Notes: a model not told the origin generated them from the letters alone. A stretch of 64,000 nt of DNA from Streptomyces sp. SID13031 (GCF_010548305.1 NZ_JAAGLV010000002.1:434001-498000), one strand, 5' to 3'. Numbered from the stretch's first letter, positions 18,130 through 26,364 are shown. Program-made: numbers and translations.

Positions 18130-18450
18130 GCTGGCGGTCCGAGACCTTGACGGACGTTCACCCGGCGGAGAAGCTTCGCATCTAGCGGCGTATGAGTGGC
18201 CTGTGAAGAGGGCCAGGGTGATGGATGTCTGCGGCGTGAGGGGCTGCATTCGTCGCAGATCACCGAATGGCGCAAGCTGCGTGATGGTGGCGTTCTGGAA
18301 GGGCGCCAGCCTGGTGCCAAGGTTGGACGTCTCAGCGCTGAGCAGGCCGAGATCGCCCGGTTTGCGGGCCCGGCTGACCAAGGCTGAGCGGCGGCTGGCT
18401 CGGACCGAGGTGGCGTTGGAGACCACGGAAAAGCACACCCGGTTTCAGTG
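18130..18450 (+). pseudogene. transposase OrfA remnant (IS3-like)
   Basis: Plus-strand pieces EGLHSSQITEWRKLRDGGVL and GAKVGRLSAEQAEIA join, after a frameshift, to RLRARLTKAERRLARTEVAL. This is the helix-turn-helix and leucine-zipper part of an IS3-family OrfA. Catalytic OrfB is absent. Confidence 0.6.
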
Positions 18451-18536
18451 TTGCCTTCGGCATCGGACGCCGGGCAACGCAGTACACCGGATCGCCTAGA
18501 ACTCCCGCGTGCGCGGCAGCGTGAGCGAATGCGGCG

Positions 18537-18569
18537 TGAAGGCGCTATGAAAGCCACCCGTGCAACCGT
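18537..18569 (+). promoter_or_regulatory. 11-bp-repeat (SARP-like) promoter of Cys-rich peptide cluster 1
   Basis: TGAAGGC (18537-18543), 4 bp, TGAAAGC (18548-18554), C, 8 bp, AACCGT (18564-18569). The predicted start is about 33 bp before the peptide gene. Confidence 0.65.
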
Positions 18570-18608
18570 CGTCTCGTCAGAACCACAGAACCATCGATCG
18601 GAGTCGAG

Positions 18609-18821
18609 ATGCTTGCGAAGCTCAATGCGCTGGGCGATCGGATGCTCAGTACGGTGCTGCCGACGGCGACTGCGCAGGCCGTCTGCAAGGGCCGCTGGAT
18701 GGGCCGCTTCGGAGACTGCAACTTCTACTGCTATGCGATCAACATGAACCACACACAGCAGCTCCGCTATTGCGTGGGCGACGGCCTCGGCTGCGTGCAC
18801 CTCTGCTACGACTGCTGTTGA
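18609..18821 (+). CDS. cysteine-rich precursor peptide, cluster 1
   Basis: 70 residues, ATG preceded by GGAG. The leader, LGDRMLSTVLPTATAQA, matches the cluster 2 peptide's LADRMVSAVAPKATAGA and ends in an Ala-X-Ala signal-peptidase-like site, so cleavage before V25-C26 is likely. The mature 46 residues have eight cysteines (26, 37, 41, 55, 62, 66, 69, 70), an even number suited to four disulfides, ending CVHLCYDCC. The next genes encode a MauE-like protein, a thioredoxin-like protein and an ABC exporter. I infer a disulfide-rich exported peptide (bacteriocin or signal); no homologue of known function is recognised. Confidence 0.75.
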   Translation: MLAKLNALGDRMLSTVLPTATAQAVCKGRWMGRFGDCNFYCYAINMNHTQQLRYCVGDGLGCVHLCYDCC

Positions 18822-18845
18822 GCGACGCGGCAGGCTTTCGCTGCC

Positions 18846-19271
18846 GTGACCGAGCAGCTGATGCCGTCGACCCGCGCAGGGCTCGTGATGGCTGCAGTCC
18901 TGACGATCGAGAGGGCGACCGTTGCCTTGGTCGCTGTACCGGCTACGGTCGTTCCAGGTATGGTCCTCGCCTTCTTGCTGTTGGTCACGTTCAGTGCTGC
19001 CATCAGGTCCGCGTTGCAGCGCGGTGTTCGGGGATCGTGCCACTGCTTCGGTCTCTCCTCAGCTCCGCTCGACTCGACCGAGTTGGTTCGCAACGGCCTT
19101 CTGCTGTCGGTCTGCGCGGTGGGTGTCTGCGCCGACCTCGCGTCGTCCTCAACCGCTCCCCATCCACCCGGCGTGGCCGTGAGCATGACCGTCGCGGTAG
19201 TGCTCGTGGTGCTGCTGATCTTCTTTGACGACATTGCTGTACTCGGGAGCAGCGGCGGATCGCCCCACTGA
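18846..19271 (+). CDS. MauE-like redox membrane protein, cluster 1
   Basis: 141 residues from GTG 18846. Hydrophobic helices are seen at LVMAAVLTIE, VVPGMVLAFLLLVTFSAA, RNGLLLSVCAVGVC and VSMTVAVVLVVLLIFF. The loop after the second carries SCHCFG (Cys65, Cys67), the CxCFG motif of MauE/DoxX redox proteins; cluster 2 has ACACFG at the same place. It is shorter than the cluster 2 protein (182) and appears to lack the first helix. The expected role is to pass oxidising equivalents to or from the thioredoxin partner for disulfide formation outside the membrane. Confidence 0.75.
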   Translation: MTEQLMPSTRAGLVMAAVLTIERATVALVAVPATVVPGMVLAFLLLVTFSAAIRSALQRGVRGSCHCFGLSSAPLDSTELVRNGLLLSVCAVGVCADLASSSTAPHPPGVAVSMTVAVVLVVLLIFFDDIAVLGSSGGSPH

Positions 19272-19285
19272 CCGGAAGGACGTCC

Positions 19286-19822
19286 ATGTCATACCTCGTT
19301 GCCGCAGTGATCGTGGTCGGAGCATTGTGCGGCGTTGACCTGCTGCTCACGGTGGCTCTGATACGCCGGCTCCGGCAGCACCTGGAGCAGGAGTCCGAGA
19401 CGTCGGGACCGATCGGCGGTCTCGTTGCCGAGGGCACGCACGTGGCGCAGTTCACGGCGGTCACAGCCGATGGTGAGGCGATCGGCGCCGACATGTTTCG
19501 CTCGGGTGTGATCGCCTTCATGTCGACCACGTGCAAGGCCTGCACCGATCAGCTTCCCGCATTCATCGGCTATCTGTCCGACTCCGGACCTGGCCGCGAC
19601 CGTACGTTAGCTGTTGTGGTGGGCAGCGACACCCCGGACGGGGATCACCTCGTCGCGGAGCTTGCCCAACATGCTCATGTCGTTCGCGAGGAGCTCGACG
19701 GCCCAATCGGCATCGGCTTCAACGCCCGCGTGTTTCCGGCCTTCTACCTGCTGGACGACCGCTTGACGATCGCAGGGAGCAGCATCGACCCGGCCCGGCT
19801 GGGCGTCGTCCTACCGACGTGA
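19286..19822 (+). CDS. membrane-anchored TlpA/MauD-like thioredoxin, cluster 1
   Basis: 178 residues, ATG after GGAAGG. An N-terminal anchor (YLVAAVIVVGALCGVDLLLT, then VALIRRLRQ) precedes a thioredoxin fold with TTCKAC (Cys83, Cys86) in GVIAFMSTTCKACTDQLPAF and a cis-Pro-type VFPAFYLLDD. It matches the MauD/TlpA group that pairs with MauE. It likely oxidises or isomerises the cysteines of the peptide encoded at 18609. The stop overlaps the next start (GTGA). Confidence 0.85.
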   Translation: MSYLVAAVIVVGALCGVDLLLTVALIRRLRQHLEQESETSGPIGGLVAEGTHVAQFTAVTADGEAIGADMFRSGVIAFMSTTCKACTDQLPAFIGYLSDSGPGRDRTLAVVVGSDTPDGDHLVAELAQHAHVVREELDGPIGIGFNARVFPAFYLLDDRLTIAGSSIDPARLGVVLPT

Positions 19823-21681
19823 CCGGAAGCGGCGGTCCCGCCGACACGGCCAAGGCCGGTCGGCTGATCCGGCGCGCCGCGGCCGGGTGTTCGCTGGCCC
19901 GGCGGGCAAGTCCGGCCGGTCTGGCCGCCTGTTGTGTGCTCAGTCTCGTCGACGGTGTCTGGCCTGTAGCTATGGCTTGGCTGACAAAGGGTCTGCTCGA
20001 CTCGCTGACGGGCATGGCGCAGCCGGCCACCGCGCTCGTGATCGGTCTCGCCGCCGCGTTGGCTTCCGTCGGTCTGCTGGCTGCGGTGGTGCCCCAAGTG
20101 CGGCACTACGTGGAAGGCCAGTTGCGGCGTCGCACGGACTTGGTCGCGCGCGACGAGCTGTTCGCCGCACTGAACAGATTCACCGGTCTAGGGCGCTTCG
20201 AGACCCCACAGTTCCAAGACCAGTTGCAGTTGGCTCAGCGCGCGGGGCAGGCTGTTGTCAGCCAGATCGTTTCGCCGGTGCTCGGTACCGCCCAAAGCCT
20301 GGTCACCGTCATCGGATTCCTGGTGACTCTGTCATTGCTGAGTCCTGTAATGACTGGGCTGGTGATCCTCGCAGTTTTGCCTGTCGTCTACGCCCAGTTC
20401 GCTCTTGCCAGGCAGCGGGCGAGGTTGGCGTGGCAGGTCAGCCCTTCGTTCCGGCGCCAGATCTTCTATGCGGGGCTGCTGACAGACGCCGGCACTGCGA
20501 AAGAGGTGCGCCTGTTCGGCTTGGGCTCCTTCCTCCGGCGTCGTCTGATCGCCGAGTTGCGGTCGGCCAATGAGGCGGAGAGCGCGATGGATCGGCGGAC
20601 GATGAGGGTCGAGACCGCTCTGGTCGCGATCGGGGCGGTCGTCGCGGGTAGCGGACTGGTCTGGATGGTCGCCGGCGCTGGCTCCGGCCAATTCTCGCCA
20701 GGTGATGTGACCGTTTTCGTTGCAGCTGTCGCTGGCCTCCAGACGGGGCTCGGCGGCATCATCGGTCTGCTCGCCGGTACGGCCGAGTCGCTGCTTGTTT
20801 TCGGCCACTATTTGGAGGTCGTGAGGTCCGAACCCGATTTGCCGGTGCCCGATCAGCCGACGCCCCTGCCGGCGTTGAGCGGTGCCGTTGAGCTGCGCGA
20901 TGTCTGGTTCCGATATGACGACCAGCACCCCTGGGTCCTTGCAGGGGTGAACCTGGTGATCCCCAAGGGACAGGCTGTCGCCTTGGTGGGACTGAACGGT
21001 GCCGGGAAGTCAACGCTGGTAAAGCTGCTTTGCAGGTTCTACGACCCGCAGCGTGGCACGATCCGATGGGACGGAGTGGATCTGCGTGATCTCGATCCTG
21101 CCGATCTCAGGAATCGGATCTCTGGTGTTTTTCAGGACCACGTCGGGTACGAGCTGACCGCGGCGGAGAACATCGGCGTCGGCGAACTCGCTTCTCTCGG
21201 TGACCGCGGTGCGATCCGGGAGGCTGCCGATCGAGCGGATATCGATGGATTGCTGAGCGGGCTTCCGAGCGGGTACGACACCATGCTGAGCCGTGTGTTC
21301 ATCAACCACGCGGGGGCCGACGACCCGGGTGCCGGAGTGATTCTGTCCGGTGGGCAATGGCAGCGTGTCGCGCTCGCCCGGGCTTATCTGCGGGCGGGAC
21401 GGGACCTGCTGATCCTGGACGAGCCGAGCGCCATGCTCGATCCGGAGGCCGAGCATGCACTGCATCTCGATCTCATGCGATACCGGGCCGGCCGCTCGAG
21501 CCTACTCATCTCTCACCGACTCAGCGCAGTCCGCGACGCCGACACCATCGTCGTACTGTCCGGTGGCCGGATACTCGAGACAGGTACGCATGATGAGCTG
21601 ACCGCCGCCGGTGGCGAGTACGCACGGCTCTTCTCACTCCAGGCGAGTGGATACGCGGCGCCAGTCAGGCCGGGGCAGTAG
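19819..21681 (+). CDS. ABC exporter (fused permease and ATPase), cluster 1
   Basis: 620 residues, GTG overlapping the previous stop. About 300 residues of membrane domain precede an ATPase with Walker A GLNGAGKST (near residue 392), signature LSGGQWQRVALARA, Walker B DLLILDEPSAMLD and the H-loop LLISHRLSAVRDAD. It has no C39 peptidase domain, so leader removal must be done by another enzyme, plausibly the S26 peptidase encoded just beyond in the opposite direction. It should export the cysteine-rich peptide. The same domain order and many motifs recur in the cluster 2 exporter. Confidence 0.92.
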   Translation: MTGSGGPADTAKAGRLIRRAAAGCSLARRASPAGLAACCVLSLVDGVWPVAMAWLTKGLLDSLTGMAQPATALVIGLAAALASVGLLAAVVPQVRHYVEGQLRRRTDLVARDELFAALNRFTGLGRFETPQFQDQLQLAQRAGQAVVSQIVSPVLGTAQSLVTVIGFLVTLSLLSPVMTGLVILAVLPVVYAQFALARQRARLAWQVSPSFRRQIFYAGLLTDAGTAKEVRLFGLGSFLRRRLIAELRSANEAESAMDRRTMRVETALVAIGAVVAGSGLVWMVAGAGSGQFSPGDVTVFVAAVAGLQTGLGGIIGLLAGTAESLLVFGHYLEVVRSEPDLPVPDQPTPLPALSGAVELRDVWFRYDDQHPWVLAGVNLVIPKGQAVALVGLNGAGKSTLVKLLCRFYDPQRGTIRWDGVDLRDLDPADLRNRISGVFQDHVGYELTAAENIGVGELASLGDRGAIREAADRADIDGLLSGLPSGYDTMLSRVFINHAGADDPGAGVILSGGQWQRVALARAYLRAGRDLLILDEPSAMLDPEAEHALHLDLMRYRAGRSSLLISHRLSAVRDADTIVVLSGGRILETGTHDELTAAGGEYARLFSLQASGYAAPVRPGQ

Positions 21682-22153
21682 CCGGCCGGACGCGGCGGAC
21701 GACGACACCAAGAACGCGATCCACCGGAACGAGACCCCATTGCCGCGAGTCCGCACTATGAGGTGCGTCTCCCCGCACAACGAGTCGTCCAACTGGTACC
21801 CGCGACTCAGCTCCGGTGCCGAGCACCCCTTGCACTTCCTCAGGCACCGGGTCGGATGGGACTGCGATCACACGCTTTATCAACCAATCATGGCTGGCCA
21901 GGCCAGTTCTAGGTATGGGGTCCGTGCTCCAGCCCCAGCCATCGCGGTGGTCGGGGTGCGGGCCTTGTAGTACGACAATCTGTCCGGTACGCAGCCTCCG
22001 TGCGCCGATCTGATCGACTAGGACGCGGTCACCGGAGCTGAAGGTGGGGAGCATGCTGCCGCCTTGCACGGTGATCAGTACCAGCCGTCGCCGTACGGTC
22101 GCAGCGATGACCATTAGGGCTATTCCGAGGAGAACAAACGTTCGTGGCTTCAA
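21665..22153 (-). CDS. S26 signal peptidase, cluster 1
   Basis: 162 residues, TTG start with GAAAGG upstream. One N-terminal helix (FVLLGIALMVIAATV) is followed by the catalytic serine in QGGSMLPTF (Ser33) and the lysine in WLIKRVIAVPSDPVP (Lys93); a late GDAPHSADSR box matches the S26 GDN-DSR box with Asn replaced. It converges on the ABC exporter gene and overlaps its end by 17 bp. In cluster 2 the equivalent gene is the last of the operon. I infer that it cleaves the ATAQA or similar leader of the peptide. Confidence 0.87.
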   Translation of the reverse strand: MKPRTFVLLGIALMVIAATVRRRLVLITVQGGSMLPTFSSGDRVLVDQIGARRLRTGQIVVLQGPHPDHRDGWGWSTDPIPRTGLASHDWLIKRVIAVPSDPVPEEVQGVLGTGAESRVPVGRLVVRGDAPHSADSRQWGLVPVDRVLGVVVRRVRPATAPA

Positions 22154-22341
22154 TTGTCGACCTTTCGTATCGACGCCCAGAGTGCCCAGAGGATACCCTT
22201 CAATTCATCACAGTGAAGGCTAGGGATAGCGCGCCGACGCTGCTGCGAAAGCGTGCTGAAGGCCGACCTTGGCGCCCTGAGTCGACGGCAACCACGGGAT
22301 TCAGCGGGGCGACGGCAAACGAGAACTGGCAGCAGGTGTTG

Positions 22342-22374
22342 TGAAGGCGATGTGAAGGCGCCGAGCGTCATCGT
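22342..22374 (+). promoter_or_regulatory. 11-bp-repeat (SARP-like) promoter, gene lost
   Basis: Two perfect TGAAGGC heptamers (22342-22348, 22353-22359), G, 8 bp, CATCGT (22369-22374). An ATG at 22382 lies at the expected transcription start, so the lost gene may have been leaderless. An IS1182-like remnant begins within a few codons (MKALP). Confidence 0.6.
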
Positions 22375-22384
22375 TGGCAGTATG

Positions 22385-22707
22385 AAGGCACTCCCGCAAT
22401 CGCGGTCTGGTGGGTCGCGTGGAACCGGGCGATCGTGGCGTGATCAGGCTGCTGGTTCGCACCAACAACCCGGATCGCCATGTCCTCGACCAGCCGCTTC
22501 TCGATCCTGCGGCTGGACTGTTCCCCCAACGCAGTAGGCGTAGATGAGCACACCGAGCATCATCTCCGGGTCGTAAGCGGCTCCGCCCCGACCATCAACG
22601 CGATAGCCAGCCAGGAATCCCGACAGGTCGAGCTCAGCCACCACGTCGACCACGAACCACGCCAAATGGCCCTCAGGCAACCAATCCGCCACTGACGGCG
22701 GCATCAA
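22385..22707 (-). mobile_element. IS1182-family transposase remnant (N-terminal part)
   Basis: The minus strand reads MMPPSVADWLPEGHLAWFVV, then GYRVDGRGGAAYDPEMMLGV and LIYAYCVG. A frameshift follows, continuing EQSSRRIEKRLVEDMAIRVV and QPDHATIARFHATHQTAI. This is the N-terminal block of IS1182-like DDE transposases; the catalytic half is missing. Confidence 0.8.
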
Positions 22708-22739
22708 ACATCAACTGCTCACGATCCACCCGCGTGACG

Positions 22740-23061
22740 TTATAAGCCACACAACGATTCTCCCGGCAACGACCCCACCATCTGATCGCGAAACGCCCGC
22801 AGCAGCCTCCGATTCGTGCGACAGCCGCGACACCGGCCACCACGCCGAATGTGAAGCCGTCCCCGCCTTCAAAATCTCGACCGTGCGCTCCAGCTCAGCG
22901 TTCTTCCGCTTCAACTCACGAATCTCAGGCGCCGACTCCGACGACACCCCGTCGGCCTGTCCCGCGTCGACCGCGGCCCACTCAGAGTCGTAATCCTGAA
23001 CGTGCTCGGTGACCAGCCGGACCGCCTTGGCCCTGGTCTGCTCGTCGTACTTGCTCGGCAT
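22740..23061 (-). mobile_element. IS3-family OrfA remnant
   Basis: From ATG 23061 the product reads MPSKYDEQTRAKAVRLVTEH, then SESAPEIRELKRKNAELERT and VEILKAGTASH. This is a typical IS3 OrfA with helix-turn-helix and leucine zipper. The end is fused to unrelated sequence and OrfB is lacking. Confidence 0.7.
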
Positions 23062-23299
23062 AGATGCCACCTTCCCAACGAAGGAGGTGTGCATCAAACC
23101 CGGGGTGGTTCATTTCCTCTCACCGTCGCGACGAGTACTGGTGCTGCACATCAAGCCGTTCTGGAGGCGGTGAGCTCGTCACTGGTCGTCCTGCAATACG
23201 CGCCGACCGAGACCGGGACGGCGCTCGACGCGGAGGTGCTACGCCGGAGTTCAACTCCCGGACGCAGTACGCCGTGGCACTGTCGGCACTCAGCCCGGA

Positions 23300-23470
23300 T
23301 GCTCGGCCACCGAGATCTACCTGGAGATGCGGCGCCTGCTGAGATCCGGTGAGGAGGAGGCCGGGATGGATCTGCACCGGCGGTTGTTGCCCTACATCTC
23401 CTATTGGATGTTGGACACCGAGCGGATCATCGCCACGGAGAAGCTGATCTCCGTCCGGCGTGGACGGGTT
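23300..23470 (+). pseudogene. possible C-terminal scrap of a DapA-like aldolase
   Basis: The plus frame TEIYLEMRRLLRSGEEEAG followed by LHRRLLPYISYWMLDTERII and ATEKLISVRRG resembles the helical C-terminus of dihydrodipicolinate synthase-family proteins. It is short, isolated and weakly supported. Confidence 0.3.
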
Positions 23471-23483
23471 CGCCGACCTGCTG

Positions 23484-23615
23484 CCACCTTGAGGTGGCGC
23501 TGTAGCGGCGCCGAGTCTCGGTTCTGCTGGGCTGTGCACCTGGCGACTGACGCTCGAATCCGGCGTGCGCGGCAAGGATCCGCACACGCTGGACCGCGAC
23601 GAGGTCTTCATGGTT
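23484..23615 (+). repeat. duplicate of bases 65-171 (cupin remnant)
   Basis: The run GCAAGGATCCGCACACGCTG and the rest of the HTLDRDEVFM-coding stretch match 132-171 almost exactly. The copy breaks off at CATGGT, joining straight to the SARP-like promoter at 23624. It shows that the 0-0.7 kb and 23.5-24.1 kb regions are duplicates. Confidence 0.75.
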
Positions 23616-23623
23616 CGCGTCCG

Positions 23624-23656
23624 TGAAGGCGTTGTGAAGGCGTCGCCTGGCAGTGT
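23624..23656 (+). promoter_or_regulatory. 11-bp-repeat (SARP-like) promoter
   Basis: Two perfect TGAAGGC heptamers (23624-23630, 23635-23641), G, 8 bp, CAGTGT (23651-23656). It drives the small secreted protein at 23714. Confidence 0.65.
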
Positions 23657-23713
23657 GTCCGGTACTGGTGCAGGCTATCGGGTCTGGACCTGCAGACGAT
23701 CGGAGAATCGAGA

Positions 23714-24079
23714 ATGCAGAGGGTTTGGCGCGCTGGCGCTGGCGTGGTGTCAGCAGCTGTTGTCTTCGGTGGACTTCTCGCGCCGCAGGCGCAGGCCACG
23801 AGTTCTAGTGCTGCGTCGGCGCAAGGCGAGTGCACCCGGTCGCAATATGGCGCCAGTTGCAGGACAACAAGAGGCTTCACCACCGCCATCCTGAACATCA
23901 GATACGACCCCGGCGGCAGAGTGACAGCGGAGAGAGGGGCTCGGTGGTTGGACCGGAGCCAGGACTACGGTCGGACTTGGGCGACGCTTGGGAGTTCTGT
24001 GGTCCTTCTCAACGGTAGCTATCGCGCGTGTGGGTACGACGGCTACGTCGGCTACGTCTGCACGCCTTGGTGGAACTGA
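23714..24079 (+). CDS. small secreted protein with four cysteines
   Basis: 121 residues. The signal peptide MQRVWRAGAGVVSAAVVFGG ends near PQAQA-T. The mature 90 or so residues contain two cysteine pairs (ECTRSQYGASC near the start, ACGYDGYVGYVC at the end), an extended stretch FTTAILNIRYDPGG and a tryptophan-rich tail (CTPWWN). No family is recognised. It has its own SARP-like promoter and is followed by a hairpin at 24091-24129. Its signal peptide is duplicated in the remnant at 505-720. Size and export suggest an extracellular effector or inhibitor, which is inference. Confidence 0.72.
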   Translation: MQRVWRAGAGVVSAAVVFGGLLAPQAQATSSSAASAQGECTRSQYGASCRTTRGFTTAILNIRYDPGGRVTAERGARWLDRSQDYGRTWATLGSSVVLLNGSYRACGYDGYVGYVCTPWWN

Positions 24080-24090
24080 CAGACCTCTAT

Positions 24091-24129
24091 CGGCAGCGTT
24101 GGATGCCGCACTGGTGTTCAACGCTGCCG
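24091..24129 (+). terminator. hairpin after the small secreted protein
   Basis: Perfect 11-bp stem CGGCAGCGTTG / CAACGCTGCCG around a 17-base loop. Confidence 0.65.
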
Positions 24130-24156
24130 TTTCTGCACGGGGAGGGGGTGTTCTAG

Positions 24157-25146
24157 TTGTTGCGGATCCATTTCACCGGCCAGGATCTGGCCCGGACGAC
24201 CCTTGCCGACGAGCCTGACCCGCTCTGGGAGTTGCTGCTCAGCTTGCACCAACTCCAGGGCCGGGATGGCGCGGGCCACTACGGGAGATGGCGTTTGAGG
24301 ACCCGTCGGCAGCTTCCCCGGCCGGGCGAGCGGCTGCTGCAACTGGCTCCGCCGAGCGGCTACTCGCCCGACTTCCTCACCCCGGCCTACGCCGCCGGGT
24401 CGTTCGATGCCGCTGTCGAGCGGGTCCAGTCCACCTCCCGTCAGCGGATCCGGCACGAACTGGAACTGGTCCGGCGGCCCTCTTCGCAATGGACCAAAGA
24501 TCTGGCCGAGGGCCGGGCCGATGCAGTCAACGAACTCGGCCAGGCGCTCAGGACCTACCACCGGTACGCGCTGGCGCCGTACTGGGAATCCATCCGGAGC
24601 CTGGTCCGCGCCGATCTTCGGCGTCAGACCAGTCACCTGTACGACGCCGGCATCGACGGCCTGCTGGGCAAGCTCCACGCGACAACGCGGTGGGAGGCAC
24701 CGGTGCTGGAGGTGATGGGACTTCCCGACCAGGACCTCTACCTGGAGGGCCGGGGGCTCCGCCTGCAGGCGTCCGTCTTCTGCTGGCAGTTCCCGACCAA
24801 GCTGATGGATCCTCGGTTGACGCCGGTCCTGGTGTACCCCGTCCATCACAGCCCGAGTGTTCGGCTCGAAACCCCCATAGAGTCCCGAGGCGAATCCCTA
24901 TCCGCTCTGCTCGGTTCGACGCGCGCCGTCGCGTTAGAAGCCATCGCTGAGACGTGTAATACGACGGAGCTGGCCAGGCGCTGCAAGATCTCCGTGGCCG
25001 GGGCGAGCCGTCAGGTGAGCATCATGCGCGACGCGGGTCTGATCAGCAGCCGTCGAGCGGGTCAGGCCGTGCTGCACGACCTGACCGACCTCGGGCGTGC
25101 GCTGCTCGACGGCCCGCAGCACACGGCCCAAAGTCTCGAAAGCTAG
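24157..25146 (+). CDS. ArsR-type winged-helix regulator
   Basis: 329 residues from TTG 24157 (TTG 24160 equally possible), with GGGGAGGGGG upstream. The long N-terminal part (LRIHFTGQDLARTTLADEPD, LAPYWESIRSLVRADLRRQT) and the C-terminal winged helix (TCNTTELARRCKISVAGASR, QVSIMRDAGLISSRRAGQAV) are those of the large actinobacterial ArsR-family regulators, which lack metal-binding cysteines. It sits between a secreted-protein gene and a dead hydrolase. Its target is unknown. Confidence 0.85.
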   Translation: MLRIHFTGQDLARTTLADEPDPLWELLLSLHQLQGRDGAGHYGRWRLRTRRQLPRPGERLLQLAPPSGYSPDFLTPAYAAGSFDAAVERVQSTSRQRIRHELELVRRPSSQWTKDLAEGRADAVNELGQALRTYHRYALAPYWESIRSLVRADLRRQTSHLYDAGIDGLLGKLHATTRWEAPVLEVMGLPDQDLYLEGRGLRLQASVFCWQFPTKLMDPRLTPVLVYPVHHSPSVRLETPIESRGESLSALLGSTRAVALEAIAETCNTTELARRCKISVAGASRQVSIMRDAGLISSRRAGQAVLHDLTDLGRALLDGPQHTAQSLES

Positions 25147-25523
25147 CGTTCCTTGGTGCGCACGACAAGGGCGGCGACGAAGGAGTCCCAGAGGGGGTGT
25201 TGCACCTCGTGACCGGCGTCGGGGAGTGGGTGGAGCTTGGCACCCGGGATCTGGGAACAGAGGGCCTGGCCGTGCTCGATCGGGGTAGACGTCAAGGATC
25301 CCGAGCGGGTCCTCGGCCGTGTCGGTGATGCTGTACGGCGCGTTGCCCGGACGGGTAGTCGGTAGACCGACCGGTGTCGCGGTTGTCGTAGCGGATGACG
25401 AAGCGTCCCTGAGCGGCTAGCTTTCGGCACAGGCCCTCGTCCCTCCAAAGCATCGAAGCGCATGCCCCATGAATCAGCAGGATCGCCGGATCGGTGTTGT
25501 CGCCGAAGGTCTGGGTACACGGG
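25143..25523 (-). pseudogene. alpha/beta hydrolase, internally deleted
   Basis: The N-terminal part TQTFGDNTDPAILLIHGACA, SMLWRDEGLCRKLAAQGRFV and IRYDNRDTGRST is a clear alpha/beta hydrolase start. After a frameshift the end IPGAKLHPLPDAGHEVQHPL with the catalytic His follows directly. The nucleophile elbow and some 150 residues are gone. Confidence 0.75.
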
Positions 25524-25552
25524 TCCACACTGTTGGTGTGAATGACCTGTTG

Positions 25553-26221
25553 TCATTCGTCACGTTCTGATCCCCATCCGTAGGTTGGTGATTGGGGCCA
25601 CCCGTCGGGGGAGTCCTCCCAATCTTCTTGGCGGCCGTACGGGGTGAGGTCGAGCAGTTGGCGGAATCCGGCCGGCTCGACCCCGCGCCCGGACGTGAAG
25701 TACGTTCGGTAGACGTCGTCCGCCTCGCCGCGGAGATAGACGCTGAGGCCGAAGTTCTCTTCACCGTTCAGCGTCACTCCCATGTCGGTGTTGAAGCTGC
25801 TGCCGTGGGAGGAGTAGACCGGCACGGTCCAGCCCTTGCGTGTCCAGAGGTCGACGATCTTCGGGTAGGGAGCGGCTGCGATGGCGACAAAGCTCGTGTC
25901 CCGCGCGTGCAGATGGTCGAGACGCCCGACGTCGTCCATCCGGCGAGAGCAACCACCACACGTATCGGTCCAGGCTGCGCCGTACATGAAGTGGTAGACG
26001 ATCAGCTGCCTGCGGCCGCCGAAGAGTTCGATGAAACTCACCTCTCCCGCTGGACCGTGTAATACGTAGGCGCGCTGGAGTTGTGTCATCGGCAGTCGTC
26101 GACGTTTGGCGGCAAGTGCGTCCAGGGTGCGCGTGGCCTGCTTCTCCTCGACAAGGAGAAGCGCCCGGGCGGTCGCCCAGTCGTCGATACTGGTGACCGG
26201 CGGCATCGGCTGGTGGGTCAT
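25553..26221 (-). CDS. DUF899 family thioredoxin-like protein
   Basis: 222 residues, ATG 26221 with GAAGGCAG upstream. The features of the family are plain: VLHGPAGEVSFIELFGGRRQ, LIVYHFMYGAAWTDTCGGCS, and FVAIAAAPYPKIVDLWTRKG. The fold is thioredoxin-like but the cysteines lie as TCGGCS after the strand, and its biochemical role is not established. Its promoter has the shared ATAGG/GTTTAC element, linking it to the DUF4304-type and DUF6624 genes. Confidence 0.85.
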   Translation of the reverse strand: MTHQPMPPVTSIDDWATARALLLVEEKQATRTLDALAAKRRRLPMTQLQRAYVLHGPAGEVSFIELFGGRRQLIVYHFMYGAAWTDTCGGCSRRMDDVGRLDHLHARDTSFVAIAAAPYPKIVDLWTRKGWTVPVYSSHGSSFNTDMGVTLNGEENFGLSVYLRGEADDVYRTYFTSGRGVEPAGFRQLLDLTPYGRQEDWEDSPDGWPQSPTYGWGSERDE

Positions 26222-26281
26222 CGTGCTGCCTTCGTCAGGGTCGGTGGACCGTGGATGAGCTGGTACGTCGACCACGGTCTG

Positions 26282-26319
26282 CGTAAACCCCTGGCAATCG
26301 CATCGGGTGATCGACCTAT
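26282..26319 (-). promoter_or_regulatory. ATAGG-N8-CCGAT / GTTTAC composite element
   Basis: Minus strand ATAGGTCGATCACCCGAT (26319-26302), 13 bp, GTTTACG (26288-26282). The similarity to the 47.76 kb and 12.25 kb sites extends some 20 bp further downstream (TGGTCG). Confidence 0.6.
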
Positions 26320-26364
26320 CTGCCGGCGCCGCAAGTCGGAGCGTTGCCGCTCGCCTTCGATGGG

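Noticed and set aside
18609-19822. A methylamine dehydrogenase operon, because of MauE- and MauD-like genes
   Set aside because: There is no heavy subunit, and the Cys-rich peptides are far too short and lack the tryptophans needed for TTQ. The MauE/MauD resemblance is taken as a disulfide-forming role only.
22207-22230. TGAAGGC at 22214 as a further SARP-like site
   Set aside because: No second heptamer at 11 bp and no -10-like hexamer at the required distance.
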